Positions 24,043 through 33,266 are shown, numbered from the stretch's first letter. The stretch: 34,404 nucleotides of DNA from Marinicella sp. (GCA_028284365.1 JANQRW010000061.1:1-34404); one strand, 5' to 3'. Made by a program: numbers and translations. Notes: generated from the letters alone by a model not told the origin.

Positions 24043-25211
24043 TCCAAGTCAAACAATATATCACCAATGTGCTCAAGCCCGACTGATAATCGAATCAATG
24101 TGGGACTGATTAAATGTTCAAGCAACTCTTCTTCGGTGTAGGTGGAATGAGTCATTGATGCCGGGTGTTGAACCAATGTTTCTGCATCACCCAGACTGAC
24201 TGCACAAAGTATCATTTTGAGCGCGTTTACGAATTGTGCAGACTGTTCGCGGCTGGCGTTTAATTCAAAGGCAATCATACCCCCTGGCAAACGCATTTGC
24301 TTATTGGCTAAAGTTTTCTGTGAGCAGTTTTCAAGTCCTGGATAAAAAATGTGTTTCACATAGTCAGAAGTGGATAGGTATTCAGCCACTTGTTGAGCAT
24401 TCTGGCAATGGCGATCCATTCTGACATGAAGGGTTTTGAGGCCACGCAGCAGCAATGATACATCGAAACCAGATATGACCGCACCAGTCATGTCTTTTAG
24501 GCCAACCATACGTATGTGATCAATGTCTTCTTGTGTTCCGGCAACAAAACCAGCGATTAAATCGCCATGACCTCCTAAATACTTGGTGGCTGAATGCACC
24601 ACCAGATCTGCGCCTAAACTCAAAGGGTTCTGCAGGTAAGGTGTACAATAGGTGTTGTCAATCATCAGTTTACAATCATATTGTCTGGTTATTTCAGCCA
24701 ATGCAGCAATATCGACCAAGCGCATGTTAGGGTTTGTGGGTGTTTCTGAGTAGACCATTTTGGTTTTATCGGAGATGTGATTGATCAGAGTACTGGCGTC
24801 AGTTAAGTTCAGATAGGTAACCTCTACTCCAAATTGCTTAAGTCCGTGTTCTAGGAATGAGTAAGTACAACCATAAAGGCTTAAATCAGCTATGAGTTCA
24901 TCACCTGGTTTTAGAAAAGACCAGATGGCACTGGTGATGGCACCTATACCTGAGGCGGTGGCTAAGGCTGCTTCGGCTTTTTCTAATTCAGCCAAACGTC
25001 GTTCTAATATATGCTGTGAGGGTGAGCCTAAACGAGCATAGATAAATCGGTCATTATCACCCTGGAAGGCTGCGCCGCCTTGTTGAACTGACTCAAAAGC
25101 ATACGTAGAACTGATTTGAATGGGTGGGGTCAAAGCACCCTGGTGTTGTATTGGGTTGTATCCTGCGTGAATGGCTTGGGTTGCAAAATGACTCGCTTGA
25201 TGTTTGCTCAT
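23988..25211 (-). CDS. mdeA: Methionine gamma-lyase
   Basis: A 407-residue PLP enzyme of the Cys/Met metabolism family that splits methionine to methanethiol, 2-oxobutyrate and ammonia. PLP binds K210 (HSATKYLGGHGD). The loop LYGCT carries Y113 and C115; this cysteine is typical of methionine gamma-lyases rather than cystathionine synthases or lyases. Other motifs: YSETPTNPNMRLVDI, IDNTYCTPYLQNPL, GLKDMTGAVISGFD and VSLGDAETLVQHPASMTHS. Relatives such as homoserine sulfhydrylases are possible but fit less well. It is divergent from the TyrR-like gene, and two TyrR-box-like sites lie between them. Confidence 0.88.
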   Translation of the reverse strand: MSKHQASHFATQAIHAGYNPIQHQGALTPPIQISSTYAFESVQQGGAAFQGDNDRFIYARLGSPSQHILERRLAELEKAEAALATASGIGAITSAIWSFLKPGDELIADLSLYGCTYSFLEHGLKQFGVEVTYLNLTDASTLINHISDKTKMVYSETPTNPNMRLVDIAALAEITRQYDCKLMIDNTYCTPYLQNPLSLGADLVVHSATKYLGGHGDLIAGFVAGTQEDIDHIRMVGLKDMTGAVISGFDVSLLLRGLKTLHVRMDRHCQNAQQVAEYLSTSDYVKHIFYPGLENCSQKTLANKQMRLPGGMIAFELNASREQSAQFVNALKMILCAVSLGDAETLVQHPASMTHSTYTEEELLEHLISPTLIRLSVGLEHIGDILFDLDQAFESVFSADRELTISA

Positions 25212-25283
25212 ATGTGTGGTTCCAAATGTTCTTAGCTTAGATCAAATTTTAAGTTGTGACTGGAACACAACCAAGTTAGAATA

Positions 25284-25301
25284 CGTAAAATATTCATTAC
25301 A
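25284..25301 (+). promoter_or_regulatory. TyrR-box-like site 1
   Basis: CGTAAA-ATATTC-ATTACA matches the TyrR box TGTAAA-N6-TTTACA at 10 of 12 fixed positions. It lies 73 bases before the mdeA start and about 70 before the TyrR-like start, so it could affect both. The HTH of the nearby regulator is almost that of E. coli TyrR, which supports the reading. Confidence 0.55.
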
Positions 25302-25349
25302 AAAGTCATTTTTTTATCTTAAGTAATTGATAATTAACACTTAATGGCT

Positions 25350-25367
25350 TGTACAAAAATCTTTACA
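25350..25367 (+). promoter_or_regulatory. TyrR-box-like site 2, next to the regulator's start codon
   Basis: TGTACA-AAAATC-TTTACA matches TGTAAA-N6-TTTACA at 11 of 12 fixed positions and ends 3 bases before ATG 25371. A bound TyrR-type protein here would block transcription or its start, so it suggests autorepression. The site also argues that the frame upstream of 25371 is not coding. Confidence 0.6.
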
Positions 25368-25370
25368 CTT

Positions 25371-26843
25371 ATGAAATTGGCCATCACTACTGAAAATAAA
25401 TTAGGTATCACCGATGATGTCTTATCCCTCTTGAGAGAACATCATGCTGATTTGATCAAGGTTGAGGTTGAAGATGGAAAAATTTACTTACACACTCAGG
25501 AATTAGCAAAATCAACACAAGGTACGATCGCCAGTTTGCTTATGAAAATACCTGGCATCAGGTGGGTTAATCAAATTGAAGTTTTACCAGGTGTGCAAAC
25601 TCAAAGCATGTTGGAATCTTTGATGCAAGCAATGCCAGATCCTGTGGTTGGAATAGACACCAAAGGCCAATTATCCTATGTCAATGAAAAGGCCAAAAAC
25701 TTGTTTCAGGAGCATACAGAAAATCACAAGACTCCTGAAAAAATGAATCAAATATTTGTATCAAAAGGTTGGCAAGAGAAAGTGAACGCGGCTGCCAACT
25801 CTCATGTCCCTGTTAATATCAATACCATTGCAGGAAAAATGCTGCTTGAAGTTCAGGGGATCCAAGGCACAAAAGGACAAATGTTGGGTGCTTTGTTGTT
25901 GTTTCGTAATCACGATAAGGTGCTGGCCAGTAGTTATGTCATGCAAGGTGAAGAAATTGATGGGTTGGAGCGCATGGTTTTTCAATCCGAATCGTTTGCA
26001 GCGGTTTTGCAAAAAGCCAAAACACTGGCGTCTGTGGATGCACCTTTGAATATTGTTGGTGAAACGGGTACTGGCAAAACGCTTTTGGCACATGCTTGTC
26101 ACAGTTTGAGTGACCGCAATAATGAGTTGTTTACTGTGGTTGATTGCCAATCCATGAAAAGCGATGAAATGGAAAGCAAACTGTTTGGTTCAGAAACTCG
26201 GCCTGGCGTCTTTGAATTGAATCGCTCAGGCACTTTGTTTTTTTCGCACATTGAGTTCATGAGCAAGCACATACAGGAAAAAGTATTGCATTGGTTAAAT
26301 GCATCGGCGAAAGTGAAGGGTATCAGAGTTATGGCTTCATCGGCACAAAAACTCAGTGCACATCAACAAGCTGGAAAATTAATTGCCGGTTTGGTTGTGG
26401 CGCTGGATGTACTGCGTTTGAATGTGCCACCGCTGCGTGAACGGGTCGAGGACATAGAGCCGTTGATGCAACTATTCTTATCGCAGTTTAATCAACAATT
26501 GGGTAAAAACCTGTCTTTTTCACTTGATGCGACCACTAAAATGAAACGTTATTATTGGCCTGGGAATGCCAGCCAGTTACGTCATGCCATATACAAAGCC
26601 ATGATGGTAGCTAAAGATGATATGATTCAGGCCAGTGATTTAGATTTGGAAGGTGCCATCAATTTAGAGGCGGACTTGGAAGGTATGACCCTCAGTGAAG
26701 CAGTGAACGAATTTGAGAAACACTTTTTACAGCATTGGTATCAGAAGTATCCTTCAACCAGAAAATTAGCCAGGCAATTAGGTGTGTCTCATACCACGAT
26801 TGCCCAAAAAATCAACAAATACAAACTAAACGAATTAACTTGA
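25371..26843 (+). CDS. TyrR-like regulator with degraded AAA+ domain
   Basis: A 490-residue protein with TyrR architecture: ACT domain (about 1-75), PAS domain (about 80-180), AAA+ domain (about 200-430) and HTH (about 445-485). The HTH YPSTRKLARQLGVSHTTIAQ is nearly that of E. coli TyrR. Walker A GETGTGKT (230-237) is intact. The Walker B region reads GTLFFSHIEFM where active relatives have D-E, and the position of the LYYRL arginine reads LVVAL. No GAFTGA loop is present, as in TyrR, so it should not activate sigma-54. It may be a ligand-sensing regulator that no longer hydrolyses ATP. It sits 7 bases before the Sat-CysC gene and is divergent from mdeA, so sulfur or amino-acid metabolism is the likely target. 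Start 25371 matches the TyrR N-terminus. Confidence 0.82.
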   Translation: MKLAITTENKLGITDDVLSLLREHHADLIKVEVEDGKIYLHTQELAKSTQGTIASLLMKIPGIRWVNQIEVLPGVQTQSMLESLMQAMPDPVVGIDTKGQLSYVNEKAKNLFQEHTENHKTPEKMNQIFVSKGWQEKVNAAANSHVPVNINTIAGKMLLEVQGIQGTKGQMLGALLLFRNHDKVLASSYVMQGEEIDGLERMVFQSESFAAVLQKAKTLASVDAPLNIVGETGTGKTLLAHACHSLSDRNNELFTVVDCQSMKSDEMESKLFGSETRPGVFELNRSGTLFFSHIEFMSKHIQEKVLHWLNASAKVKGIRVMASSAQKLSAHQQAGKLIAGLVVALDVLRLNVPPLRERVEDIEPLMQLFLSQFNQQLGKNLSFSLDATTKMKRYYWPGNASQLRHAIYKAMMVAKDDMIQASDLDLEGAINLEADLEGMTLSEAVNEFEKHFLQHWYQKYPSTRKLARQLGVSHTTIAQKINKYKLNELT

Positions 26844-26850
26844 GAAATTT

Positions 26851-28560
26851 ATGAAAATCATCGATGCCCATGGCGGCGAACTAATTAACCTGATTCCTAA
26901 TGAAGTCGTCAAAGCTGAGCGACAGAAACTGGCTAACGAGATGCCTGATTGGGATTTAAGTGACCGCCAGGTTTGTGACATTGAATTGTTGCTTAATGGT
27001 GCTTTCTCACCACTTAATGGTTTTATGCGCCAGCAGGACTACCAGGCTGTTTTAAGCGATATGCGCTTGGCAGATGGTACTTTGTGGCCAATGCCAATCA
27101 CCCTGGATGTGGATGAGAAAACCATGGTTGCAGCTAAAGAAAGTGGCCATTTGACCTTGCGTGATCAAGAAGGTGTGGTCTTGGCTGTACTTAAAGTTGA
27201 GGATGTTTGGGAGGTGGATAAAGCAGCTGAAGCGTTGGCTGTTTATGGAACAAATGACACAAAACATCCTGCTGTCAATTATTTGATGAGCACTGCTGGA
27301 CAATATTATTTGGGGGGTGAATTACTGGGCCTGCAATTACCCACTCACTATGATTACAAACAACACCGCCACAGTCCGCATGAGATAAGAAATAAATTCA
27401 AAAAAATGGGTTGGTCACGAGTGGTTGCTTTCCAGACCCGAAACCCAATGCATCGAGCACATCAGGAGTTGACCTTCAGGGCCGCACAAAGGGTTGAGGC
27501 CAATTTATTGATTCACCCAGTGGTTGGCTTAACCAAGCCTGGTGATATTGACCATTTCACACGCGTGAGGTGTTATGAAAAAGTGATGGACATGTACCCT
27601 GAGCGCACCACCGCTTTGTCGCTGTTGCCGTTGGCAATGCGCATGGGCGGTCCAAGAGAGGCTTTGTGGCATGCCATTATTCGTAAAAACTATGGTTGTA
27701 CCCACATCATTGTGGGTCGAGACCACGCGGGCCCTGGTGATGATTCTAAAGGTGAACCATTTTATGACCCGTACGCAGCTCAGGATCTTTTGAAAAAGCA
27801 TGAAGATGAGCTGGGGATCAAAATGGTTGAATTTGAAATGATGGTTTATTCACAGGATAAAGCCCAATACATTCCAATTTCAAAAGTGACTGAAAAAGAA
27901 AACATCCTTAACATTTCAGGAACAGAATTAAGGCGCAGATTACAACAAGGGTTGGATATTCCTGAGTGGTTTTCTTATCCGGAGGTGGTGGCAGAGTTAC
28001 GTAAAAGTCACCCACCGAGAAACAAACAAGGTTTTACTGTCTTTTTCACTGGCCTTTCAGGATCAGGAAAGTCCACCATCGCCAATGCTTTACGAGTTAA
28101 ATTAATGGAAATGATCAACCGTCCTGTGACTTTATTGGATGGTGATGTGGTGCGTAAACATTTGTCCAGTGAACTGGGTTTTTCCAAAGAACACCGCAAC
28201 ATCAATGTGCAAAGAATCGGTTATGTAGCCAGTGAAATCACTAAAAATGGCGGGGTGGCGATTTGTGCACCAATTGCGCCTTATGCCAAGATGCGTAGCC
28301 AGGTTCGGGAAATGATTGAACCCCTAGGGGGTTTTGTCGAAATTCATGTTTCAACACCATTGGAAGAATGTGAGAAGCGTGACCGAAAAGGTCTGTATGC
28401 ATTGGCTCGTCAAGGAGTTATCAAAGAATTTACTGGCATCAGTGATCCATACGAAGTGCCTGAAACCCCAGAAATGGACATCAACACATTAAACTTTTCA
28501 CCAGATCAGGCCACCCAACGAATCGTACTCAAACTCGAAGCCATGGGCTTGATTGCGTAA
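26851..28560 (+). CDS. Bifunctional sulfate adenylyltransferase / adenylylsulfate kinase
   Basis: A 569-residue fusion that activates sulfate: ATP sulfurylase makes APS, and APS kinase phosphorylates it to PAPS. The Sat part (about 1-385) has QTRNPMHRAHQ (195-205) with the QxRN and HxxH motifs, then GRDHAGPGDD and ISGTELRRRL. The kinase part (about 392-569) has P-loop GLSGSGKST (401-409), LLDGDVVRKHL, RNINVQRIGYVA and the end DPYEVPETPEMDI. It is the single-chain Sat type, not GTP-dependent CysDN. It probably shares a transcript with the TyrR-like gene upstream. PAPS feeds reduction and may serve the sulfotransferase at 13316. Confidence 0.95.
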   Translation: MKIIDAHGGELINLIPNEVVKAERQKLANEMPDWDLSDRQVCDIELLLNGAFSPLNGFMRQQDYQAVLSDMRLADGTLWPMPITLDVDEKTMVAAKESGHLTLRDQEGVVLAVLKVEDVWEVDKAAEALAVYGTNDTKHPAVNYLMSTAGQYYLGGELLGLQLPTHYDYKQHRHSPHEIRNKFKKMGWSRVVAFQTRNPMHRAHQELTFRAAQRVEANLLIHPVVGLTKPGDIDHFTRVRCYEKVMDMYPERTTALSLLPLAMRMGGPREALWHAIIRKNYGCTHIIVGRDHAGPGDDSKGEPFYDPYAAQDLLKKHEDELGIKMVEFEMMVYSQDKAQYIPISKVTEKENILNISGTELRRRLQQGLDIPEWFSYPEVVAELRKSHPPRNKQGFTVFFTGLSGSGKSTIANALRVKLMEMINRPVTLLDGDVVRKHLSSELGFSKEHRNINVQRIGYVASEITKNGGVAICAPIAPYAKMRSQVREMIEPLGGFVEIHVSTPLEECEKRDRKGLYALARQGVIKEFTGISDPYEVPETPEMDINTLNFSPDQATQRIVLKLEAMGLIA

Positions 28561-28573
28561 TCATTGGTAGTTG

Positions 28574-29476
28574 ATGACTGGTTCACAAACACAAAAACCA
28601 ACAGCGTTTCTGATTGATTCGTCGGTTTTTGTGTTTCGCAGTTATTATTCCATGTCCCCAGAATTGGTGGATGAAGAGGGCAACAGTAACCATGCGGTAT
28701 ATGGTTTTGCCAGGTTTTTGGCCAGATTCGTTAAACAAACACAAGCACAATACATTGCAACAGCCTTCGATGAAGCCTTGACCACTTCTTTTCGCAATGA
28801 AATTTACCCACAGTATAAGGCCAACCGTGAGCCAGCACCGGAGGATTTGAAAAAACAGTTTAAACATTGTCAAAAGCTCGCAAAATTGTTGGGTATTGCA
28901 GTTTATGCAGATGACAGCTACGAAGCCGATGATTTGATTGGTACTTTGCACCAAACCTATGCCAATCGCGGTCATAATGTGTGTATTGTCAGCGCTGATA
29001 AAGACCTGGCACAGTTGGTGAGGCCAACAGATTGGTGGTGGGATTATGGTAAATCAAAACCATTAGGGTTTAATGCTTTGACAGATAAATTTGGGGTCAG
29101 GCCTGATCAGGTTTGTGATTTTTTGGCTTTGGCTGGAGATCAGGTTGATAACATTCCGGGCGTTAAGGGCGTTGGTGTGAAAACAGCACAAATTTTGATC
29201 AATCACTTCAATGATTTGGACAATATACTAACCCGACATCAAGAAATAGGATATTTAAGCTTTCGTGGGGCTAAATCATGCCAGAAGAAAATCAAAGACC
29301 AACAACAAGCCGCGCGATTATCTCGACAACTTGTTAAAATAGTGGTTGATGCACCCATTGAAAATGATGATATATACAAAACGAAAGCCAATCAAGCAGA
29401 CTTGGTGGCATTTATAGAGCACATGAATTTTGGGCCCATGTTACGCAGAGAATTGATAGAAGCAGCCAACATATGA
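28574..29476 (+). CDS. Xni/PolA-type 5'-3' exonuclease (flap endonuclease family)
   Basis: A 300-residue nuclease of the PolA N-terminal / Xni (ExoIX) family, which trims 5' flaps and RNA primers. Motifs: LIDSSVFVFRSYYSM near the start, DEALTTSFRNEIYPQYKANR, the metal-binding DDSYEADDLIG (three aspartates plus glutamate), VSADKDLAQLV, and LAGDQVDNIPGVKGVGVKTA, the helix-hairpin-helix that binds DNA. Length is nearer to the PolA 5'-nuclease domain (about 300) than E. coli Xni (about 250). ATG 28574 is taken over the TTG at 28571. It overlaps the response regulator gene by 4 bases (ATGA), so the two are translated together. Confidence 0.85.
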   Translation: MTGSQTQKPTAFLIDSSVFVFRSYYSMSPELVDEEGNSNHAVYGFARFLARFVKQTQAQYIATAFDEALTTSFRNEIYPQYKANREPAPEDLKKQFKHCQKLAKLLGIAVYADDSYEADDLIGTLHQTYANRGHNVCIVSADKDLAQLVRPTDWWWDYGKSKPLGFNALTDKFGVRPDQVCDFLALAGDQVDNIPGVKGVGVKTAQILINHFNDLDNILTRHQEIGYLSFRGAKSCQKKIKDQQQAARLSRQLVKIVVDAPIENDDIYKTKANQADLVAFIEHMNFGPMLRRELIEAANI

Positions 29477-30693
29477 CAAGTGAACATAAAAGAATTTTAA
29501 TCGTTGATGATGAACCAGATATTTTGCAACTGTTGGAAATATCATTGACAAGAATGCAATTTAAGGTATTTAAAGCTGAAAATATAGGTTCAGCCAAATA
29601 CCAACTTTCAAAAACATCTTTTCACCTTTGTTTAACTGATTTTAAGTTGCCCGATGGCACTGGTAGTGAGTTGGTTGAACACGTCGCAACGAACTATCCA
29701 AATACACCGATCGCTGTGATCACAGCTTTTGGAACAATCAATCATGCGGTTGAAACTTTGAAAAAGGGTGCTTATGATTTTATTACCAAGCCGATCAGTT
29801 TAGATACTTTAAGACAATTGGTGATAACTGGGTTGCAGCAGCACCAAACTGTTGATGAAACCGGAAATGATAAAGGGATCAATATACCTACGGCGTATTT
29901 TGAACATCTGGATGATTTAATCAAAAAATATGCAGCCAGCAAAGTGCCGGTTATTATTTATGGTAATAAAGGCAATTGGAAAGAAAAAATTGCCATGCTG
30001 ATTCATGAAAACAGTGATTTAAACGCAGATGAGATTACTTGTGTAGATTGTGGCGATACAATCAATGATTTGACCCCAAATAATTCAGGTACACTGATTT
30101 ATAAAAATGTAGAGAAATTGCGTCCGGACCAACAAACTGTTTTGATCCAATTTGTGAATTCTCTGTCAGATCAACAACGGATTGTGGTCACAACCGATTG
30201 GAGTGAAGATGAATTCAAGCACTCCTTGGGAATGAAAAAATCTTTGTTGAGAGTGATTTGTGTGGGGGAAATAAAAACCAAAACCTTAATGGAACTTAAA
30301 GATGACTTAATTGAGATTTGTAAATCACATCTGGAACAACTGGCGGAGGACTGGAAAAAATTACCTTGTAAAATTCACCCCACAGCAATTGCTAAACTTA
30401 ATAAACATGAGTTTCCCGGGAATTTAAGAGAATTGGATTTGGTGCTTTCTAAAGCGGCAGTAAATTGTCAAAATCAATTAATTCGAGAAGATGATTTACA
30501 ACTTGAGAACACAGGATTTAAGCCACAATTAACCAAGGAAATGAACCTTGAAAAGTACATTGAGGAAATTGAAATACGTGAAATAACCAATGCACTGACT
30601 AAGGCAAATAACAATAAAACCAAAGCTGCTGAACTGTTAGGCATCAGCTTCAGGGCATTGCGTTATAAGATTAAAAAGTTGGGCATAGATTAG
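29473..30693 (+). CDS. PilR-like response regulator with degenerate AAA+ domain
   Basis: A 406-residue protein. The receiver is complete: acidic pocket D12/D13, phosphorylation site D56 (LTDFKLPDG), T84 and K106. The middle (about 130-340) aligns with an NtrC-type AAA+ domain but has lost its motifs: Walker A reads IYGNKGNWKEK, Walker B reads GTLIYKNVEKL, and GAFTGA is missing. The Fis-type HTH at the end (KTKAAELLGISFRALRYKIK) is close to PilR and reads as functional. So it probably binds DNA when phosphorylated without driving sigma-54. No histidine kinase is encoded nearby. It overlaps the nuclease gene by 4 bases. Confidence 0.85.
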   Translation: MTSEHKRILIVDDEPDILQLLEISLTRMQFKVFKAENIGSAKYQLSKTSFHLCLTDFKLPDGTGSELVEHVATNYPNTPIAVITAFGTINHAVETLKKGAYDFITKPISLDTLRQLVITGLQQHQTVDETGNDKGINIPTAYFEHLDDLIKKYAASKVPVIIYGNKGNWKEKIAMLIHENSDLNADEITCVDCGDTINDLTPNNSGTLIYKNVEKLRPDQQTVLIQFVNSLSDQQRIVVTTDWSEDEFKHSLGMKKSLLRVICVGEIKTKTLMELKDDLIEICKSHLEQLAEDWKKLPCKIHPTAIAKLNKHEFPGNLRELDLVLSKAAVNCQNQLIREDDLQLENTGFKPQLTKEMNLEKYIEEIEIREITNALTKANNNKTKAAELLGISFRALRYKIKKLGID

Positions 30694-30757
30694 GGCCTGT
30701 TAACACTGTTAAATCAACCACTTCAAAAAAATCGACAAAAACGTTACTACTTTGTAA

Positions 30758-31696
30758 TCAGACTTCGTCTGAACCATCTATAAAATCATCAAATAAGTAG
30801 GTACTCAGGTAGCGTTCCCCAGTATCTGGTATCATCGATAAGATAACTGAACCAGGCGCTGCTTTTTCAGCAACATGCATGGCTGCGGCAAATGTTGCAC
30901 CAGCTGATATGCCACAAAAGATACCCTCTTGTGCAGCCAATGCCAGTGAATATTTTTTGGCTTCATGTTCATCTACCGGAATTAAGTGGTCATAAATTTC
31001 CTGATTCATAACTTCTGCAATAAAATCAGGTGTCCATCCTTGAAGTTTGTGCGGTGACCATTCCTTACCAGCCAGGAGAGAGGCTTCTTGGGGTTCTGTG
31101 GCAACAATTTGAATGTCTGGTCGAGCCAGTTTCAACATTTCTCCAACACCAGTGATGGTTCCCCCTGTGCCGTATCCGCTGACAAAATAATCTAATTTTT
31201 TACCAGCGAAATCCTGCAAGATTTCAGGACCGGTGGTTGATCGGTGGTAGGCTGGGTTGGCCTGATTTTCAAATTGTCTGGCTAAAAACCAGTTATTGGT
31301 TTGGGCCAATTCTTTGGCTTTTTTTACCATCCCTGTTCCGCGCTCGGCGGCTGGAGTCAGCACCACTTTGGCACCTAAAGCCCGCATTAACTTGCGCCGC
31401 TCAATTGAGAAAGTTTCTGACATAACTGCCACAAAAGGGTAGCCCTTGGCAGCACAAACCATGGCTAATGCGATGCCAGTGTTACCAGAAGTGGCCTCAA
31501 CCACTGTTTGTCCAGGTTTAAGTTGACCTTTGGCTTCAGCATCAACAATGATGGCATGAGCCAATCGATCTTTAACTGAGGCCATGGGGTTAAAAGATTC
31601 GACTTTGACGTACACATCAATGCCTTTGGGGGCCAGTCGGTTTATTTTTACAATGGGTGTGTTGCCAATTGTTTCTAAGATTGATTGATAAATCAT
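30758..31696 (-). CDS. cysK: Cysteine synthase (CysK type)
   Basis: A 312-residue PLP enzyme that makes cysteine from O-acetylserine and sulfide. PLP sits on K42 (MASVKDRL). Substrate loop SGNTGIA, phosphate-binding GTGGTITG and GISAGATFAA are intact. Length is between CysK (323) and CysM (303); the end DTGERYLSTYLFDDF suits CysK. It starts 11 bases after the cysG stop, with AGAGAAA as ribosome binding site in that gap, so cysG-cysK is an operon. Confidence 0.92.
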   Translation of the reverse strand: MIYQSILETIGNTPIVKINRLAPKGIDVYVKVESFNPMASVKDRLAHAIIVDAEAKGQLKPGQTVVEATSGNTGIALAMVCAAKGYPFVAVMSETFSIERRKLMRALGAKVVLTPAAERGTGMVKKAKELAQTNNWFLARQFENQANPAYHRSTTGPEILQDFAGKKLDYFVSGYGTGGTITGVGEMLKLARPDIQIVATEPQEASLLAGKEWSPHKLQGWTPDFIAEVMNQEIYDHLIPVDEHEAKKYSLALAAQEGIFCGISAGATFAAAMHVAEKAAPGSVILSMIPDTGERYLSTYLFDDFIDGSDEV

Positions 31697-31707
31697 GTGG
31701 TTTCTCT

Positions 31708-33150
31708 TTATGCTATTTTTAATCTATTGGTTTCATTATTTATGGGTTCATGGTTTTTAAACCAAGCCAAATCATCGTTCAAGGCAGCCACTTCACCAAT
31801 GATAATCAATGCAGGTGAAGATATATTTTGACTGGCTATTCTCTCGGATAAATTTTGTAATTGTCCACGAACAACTCTTTGCTGTTGGGTGGTGCCATTT
31901 TCAACTATGGCAACTGGCGTCTGAGGGTTTTTACCGTGTGCAATCAGTTTAGCAGACAGTACTTCAGATTTCATTAAACCCATGTAGACTGCAATGGTTT
32001 GTTTTTCTCTTGCCAGCGATACCCAATCCAGGGTGTCAATGGAGTTTTTACAATGTGCGGTAACAAACAAAACATTTTGCGCAAAATCACGATGAGTTAA
32101 TGGAATGCCTGCATAGGCAGAACAGCCCACTGCGGCAGTGATTCCAGGCACAATGGAAAACTTAATGCCATGCTGTTTTAATGCTTGTAGTTCTTCGCCG
32201 CCTCGGCCAAATACGAAAGGGTCACCACCTTTAAGTCGAACAACTTTCTGTCCTTTTTGGGCATGTTTAACCAGAAGTTGATTGATTTGATCTTGTGGGA
32301 CACTGTGATGGCCTTGGGTTTTACCCACGCTGATTAATTCGGCATCTCTTCTTACCAATTCAATTATTTCAGGAGAAACCAGGCGATCATGAAAAACCAC
32401 GTCTGCTTCTTGAATCAAGCGCAAGGCTTTGATAGTCAATAACTCAGGGTCACCTGGTCCAGCCCCAACCAAAGCCACCTCACCTTTGGTTTTTAGTTGA
32501 TTGGTAATGCTTTTAATAATGGTTTCATTATTGACAATTTCGCGATTGTTCAATAGGTCATCTGCGTGCTCGCTATCAAAAAATCGCTCCCAAAAATGCT
32601 TTCTACCTGTAAAGGATGCAATATTTTGAATCACAGCGTGTCGCATAGAGTGAGCTTTCTTGGCAAGCTGGCCAATATTTTGTGGTAACATCTTTTCAAT
32701 TTTTTCCCTGATGTTGCGGGCTAAAACTGGGGCAGTACCAGAACTGCTTATCGCCACTGAGATCGGGCTGCGATCAACAATTGCGGGCGTGATGTAGTTA
32801 CACAGATTTCGATTGTCTACGGTGTTGACCAAGATTTGATTGTCTTGAGCGATCTGATAGACCCGTTTCGCTATGAATTCATTGTCGGTAGCAGTAATGA
32901 CTAATTGGTATTTGCTGAGAAATGCTGTTGTGAGTATTTTGGCCGAATCAGCAACTAGATCGGCTTTTCTCAGATGTAGTTTTTGACCCTTTGATAATTT
33001 TTGAATTTCGTCTTCAAAATATAAGCTGATACAAGTTATTTGAGCACCTGCTTTGAGTAGCATCTTTATTTTTCTTAATGCCACACCACCGCCACCCAGT
33101 ACCAGGGTTGGTTTATTTCTTAAATCTATGTTGATAGGCAGGTAATTCAT
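31708..33150 (-). CDS. cysG: Sirohaem synthase (CysG, trifunctional)
   Basis: A 480-residue enzyme making sirohaem, the sulfite and nitrite reductase cofactor, from uroporphyrinogen III. The N-terminal part (about 1-150) is the NAD-dependent precorrin-2 dehydrogenase/ferrochelatase, with GGGGVALRKIKMLLKAGA. The C-terminal part (about 215-460) is the SAM-dependent methyltransferase: VGAGPGDPELLTIKAL, VVFHDRLVS, VRLKGGDPFVFGRGGEE and AVYMGLM, with the catalytic D, K and M residues present. It is a little longer than the usual 457. It leads the cysG-cysK operon and is divergent from cysB. Confidence 0.95.
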   Translation of the reverse strand: MNYLPINIDLRNKPTLVLGGGGVALRKIKMLLKAGAQITCISLYFEDEIQKLSKGQKLHLRKADLVADSAKILTTAFLSKYQLVITATDNEFIAKRVYQIAQDNQILVNTVDNRNLCNYITPAIVDRSPISVAISSSGTAPVLARNIREKIEKMLPQNIGQLAKKAHSMRHAVIQNIASFTGRKHFWERFFDSEHADDLLNNREIVNNETIIKSITNQLKTKGEVALVGAGPGDPELLTIKALRLIQEADVVFHDRLVSPEIIELVRRDAELISVGKTQGHHSVPQDQINQLLVKHAQKGQKVVRLKGGDPFVFGRGGEELQALKQHGIKFSIVPGITAAVGCSAYAGIPLTHRDFAQNVLFVTAHCKNSIDTLDWVSLAREKQTIAVYMGLMKSEVLSAKLIAHGKNPQTPVAIVENGTTQQQRVVRGQLQNLSERIASQNISSPALIIIGEVAALNDDLAWFKNHEPINNETNRLKIA

Positions 33151-33246
33151 TGTTGTTTCAATGGTTGTTATTGATCGATACCAATATGAGTGATGATTGG
33201 AATTTATAAAAATAATTTATCGGTATGTGTATATAACTAATTTTTA

Positions 33247-33266
33247 TTAGACGTTTAGATGTCTAA
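33247..33266. promoter_or_regulatory. Inverted repeat in the cysG-cysB gap
   Basis: TTAGAC-GTTTAGAT-GTCTAA is a perfect 6-bp inverted repeat midway between the divergent genes. It could be a regulator site, most simply for CysB on its own promoter, but CysB sites are poorly defined, so this is tentative. Confidence 0.35.

Noticed and set aside
30694-30757. Possible terminator between the response regulator and cysK
   Set aside because: Only weak, AT-rich inverted words such as TTAC-N6-GTAA are present, without a GC-rich stem and T-run.
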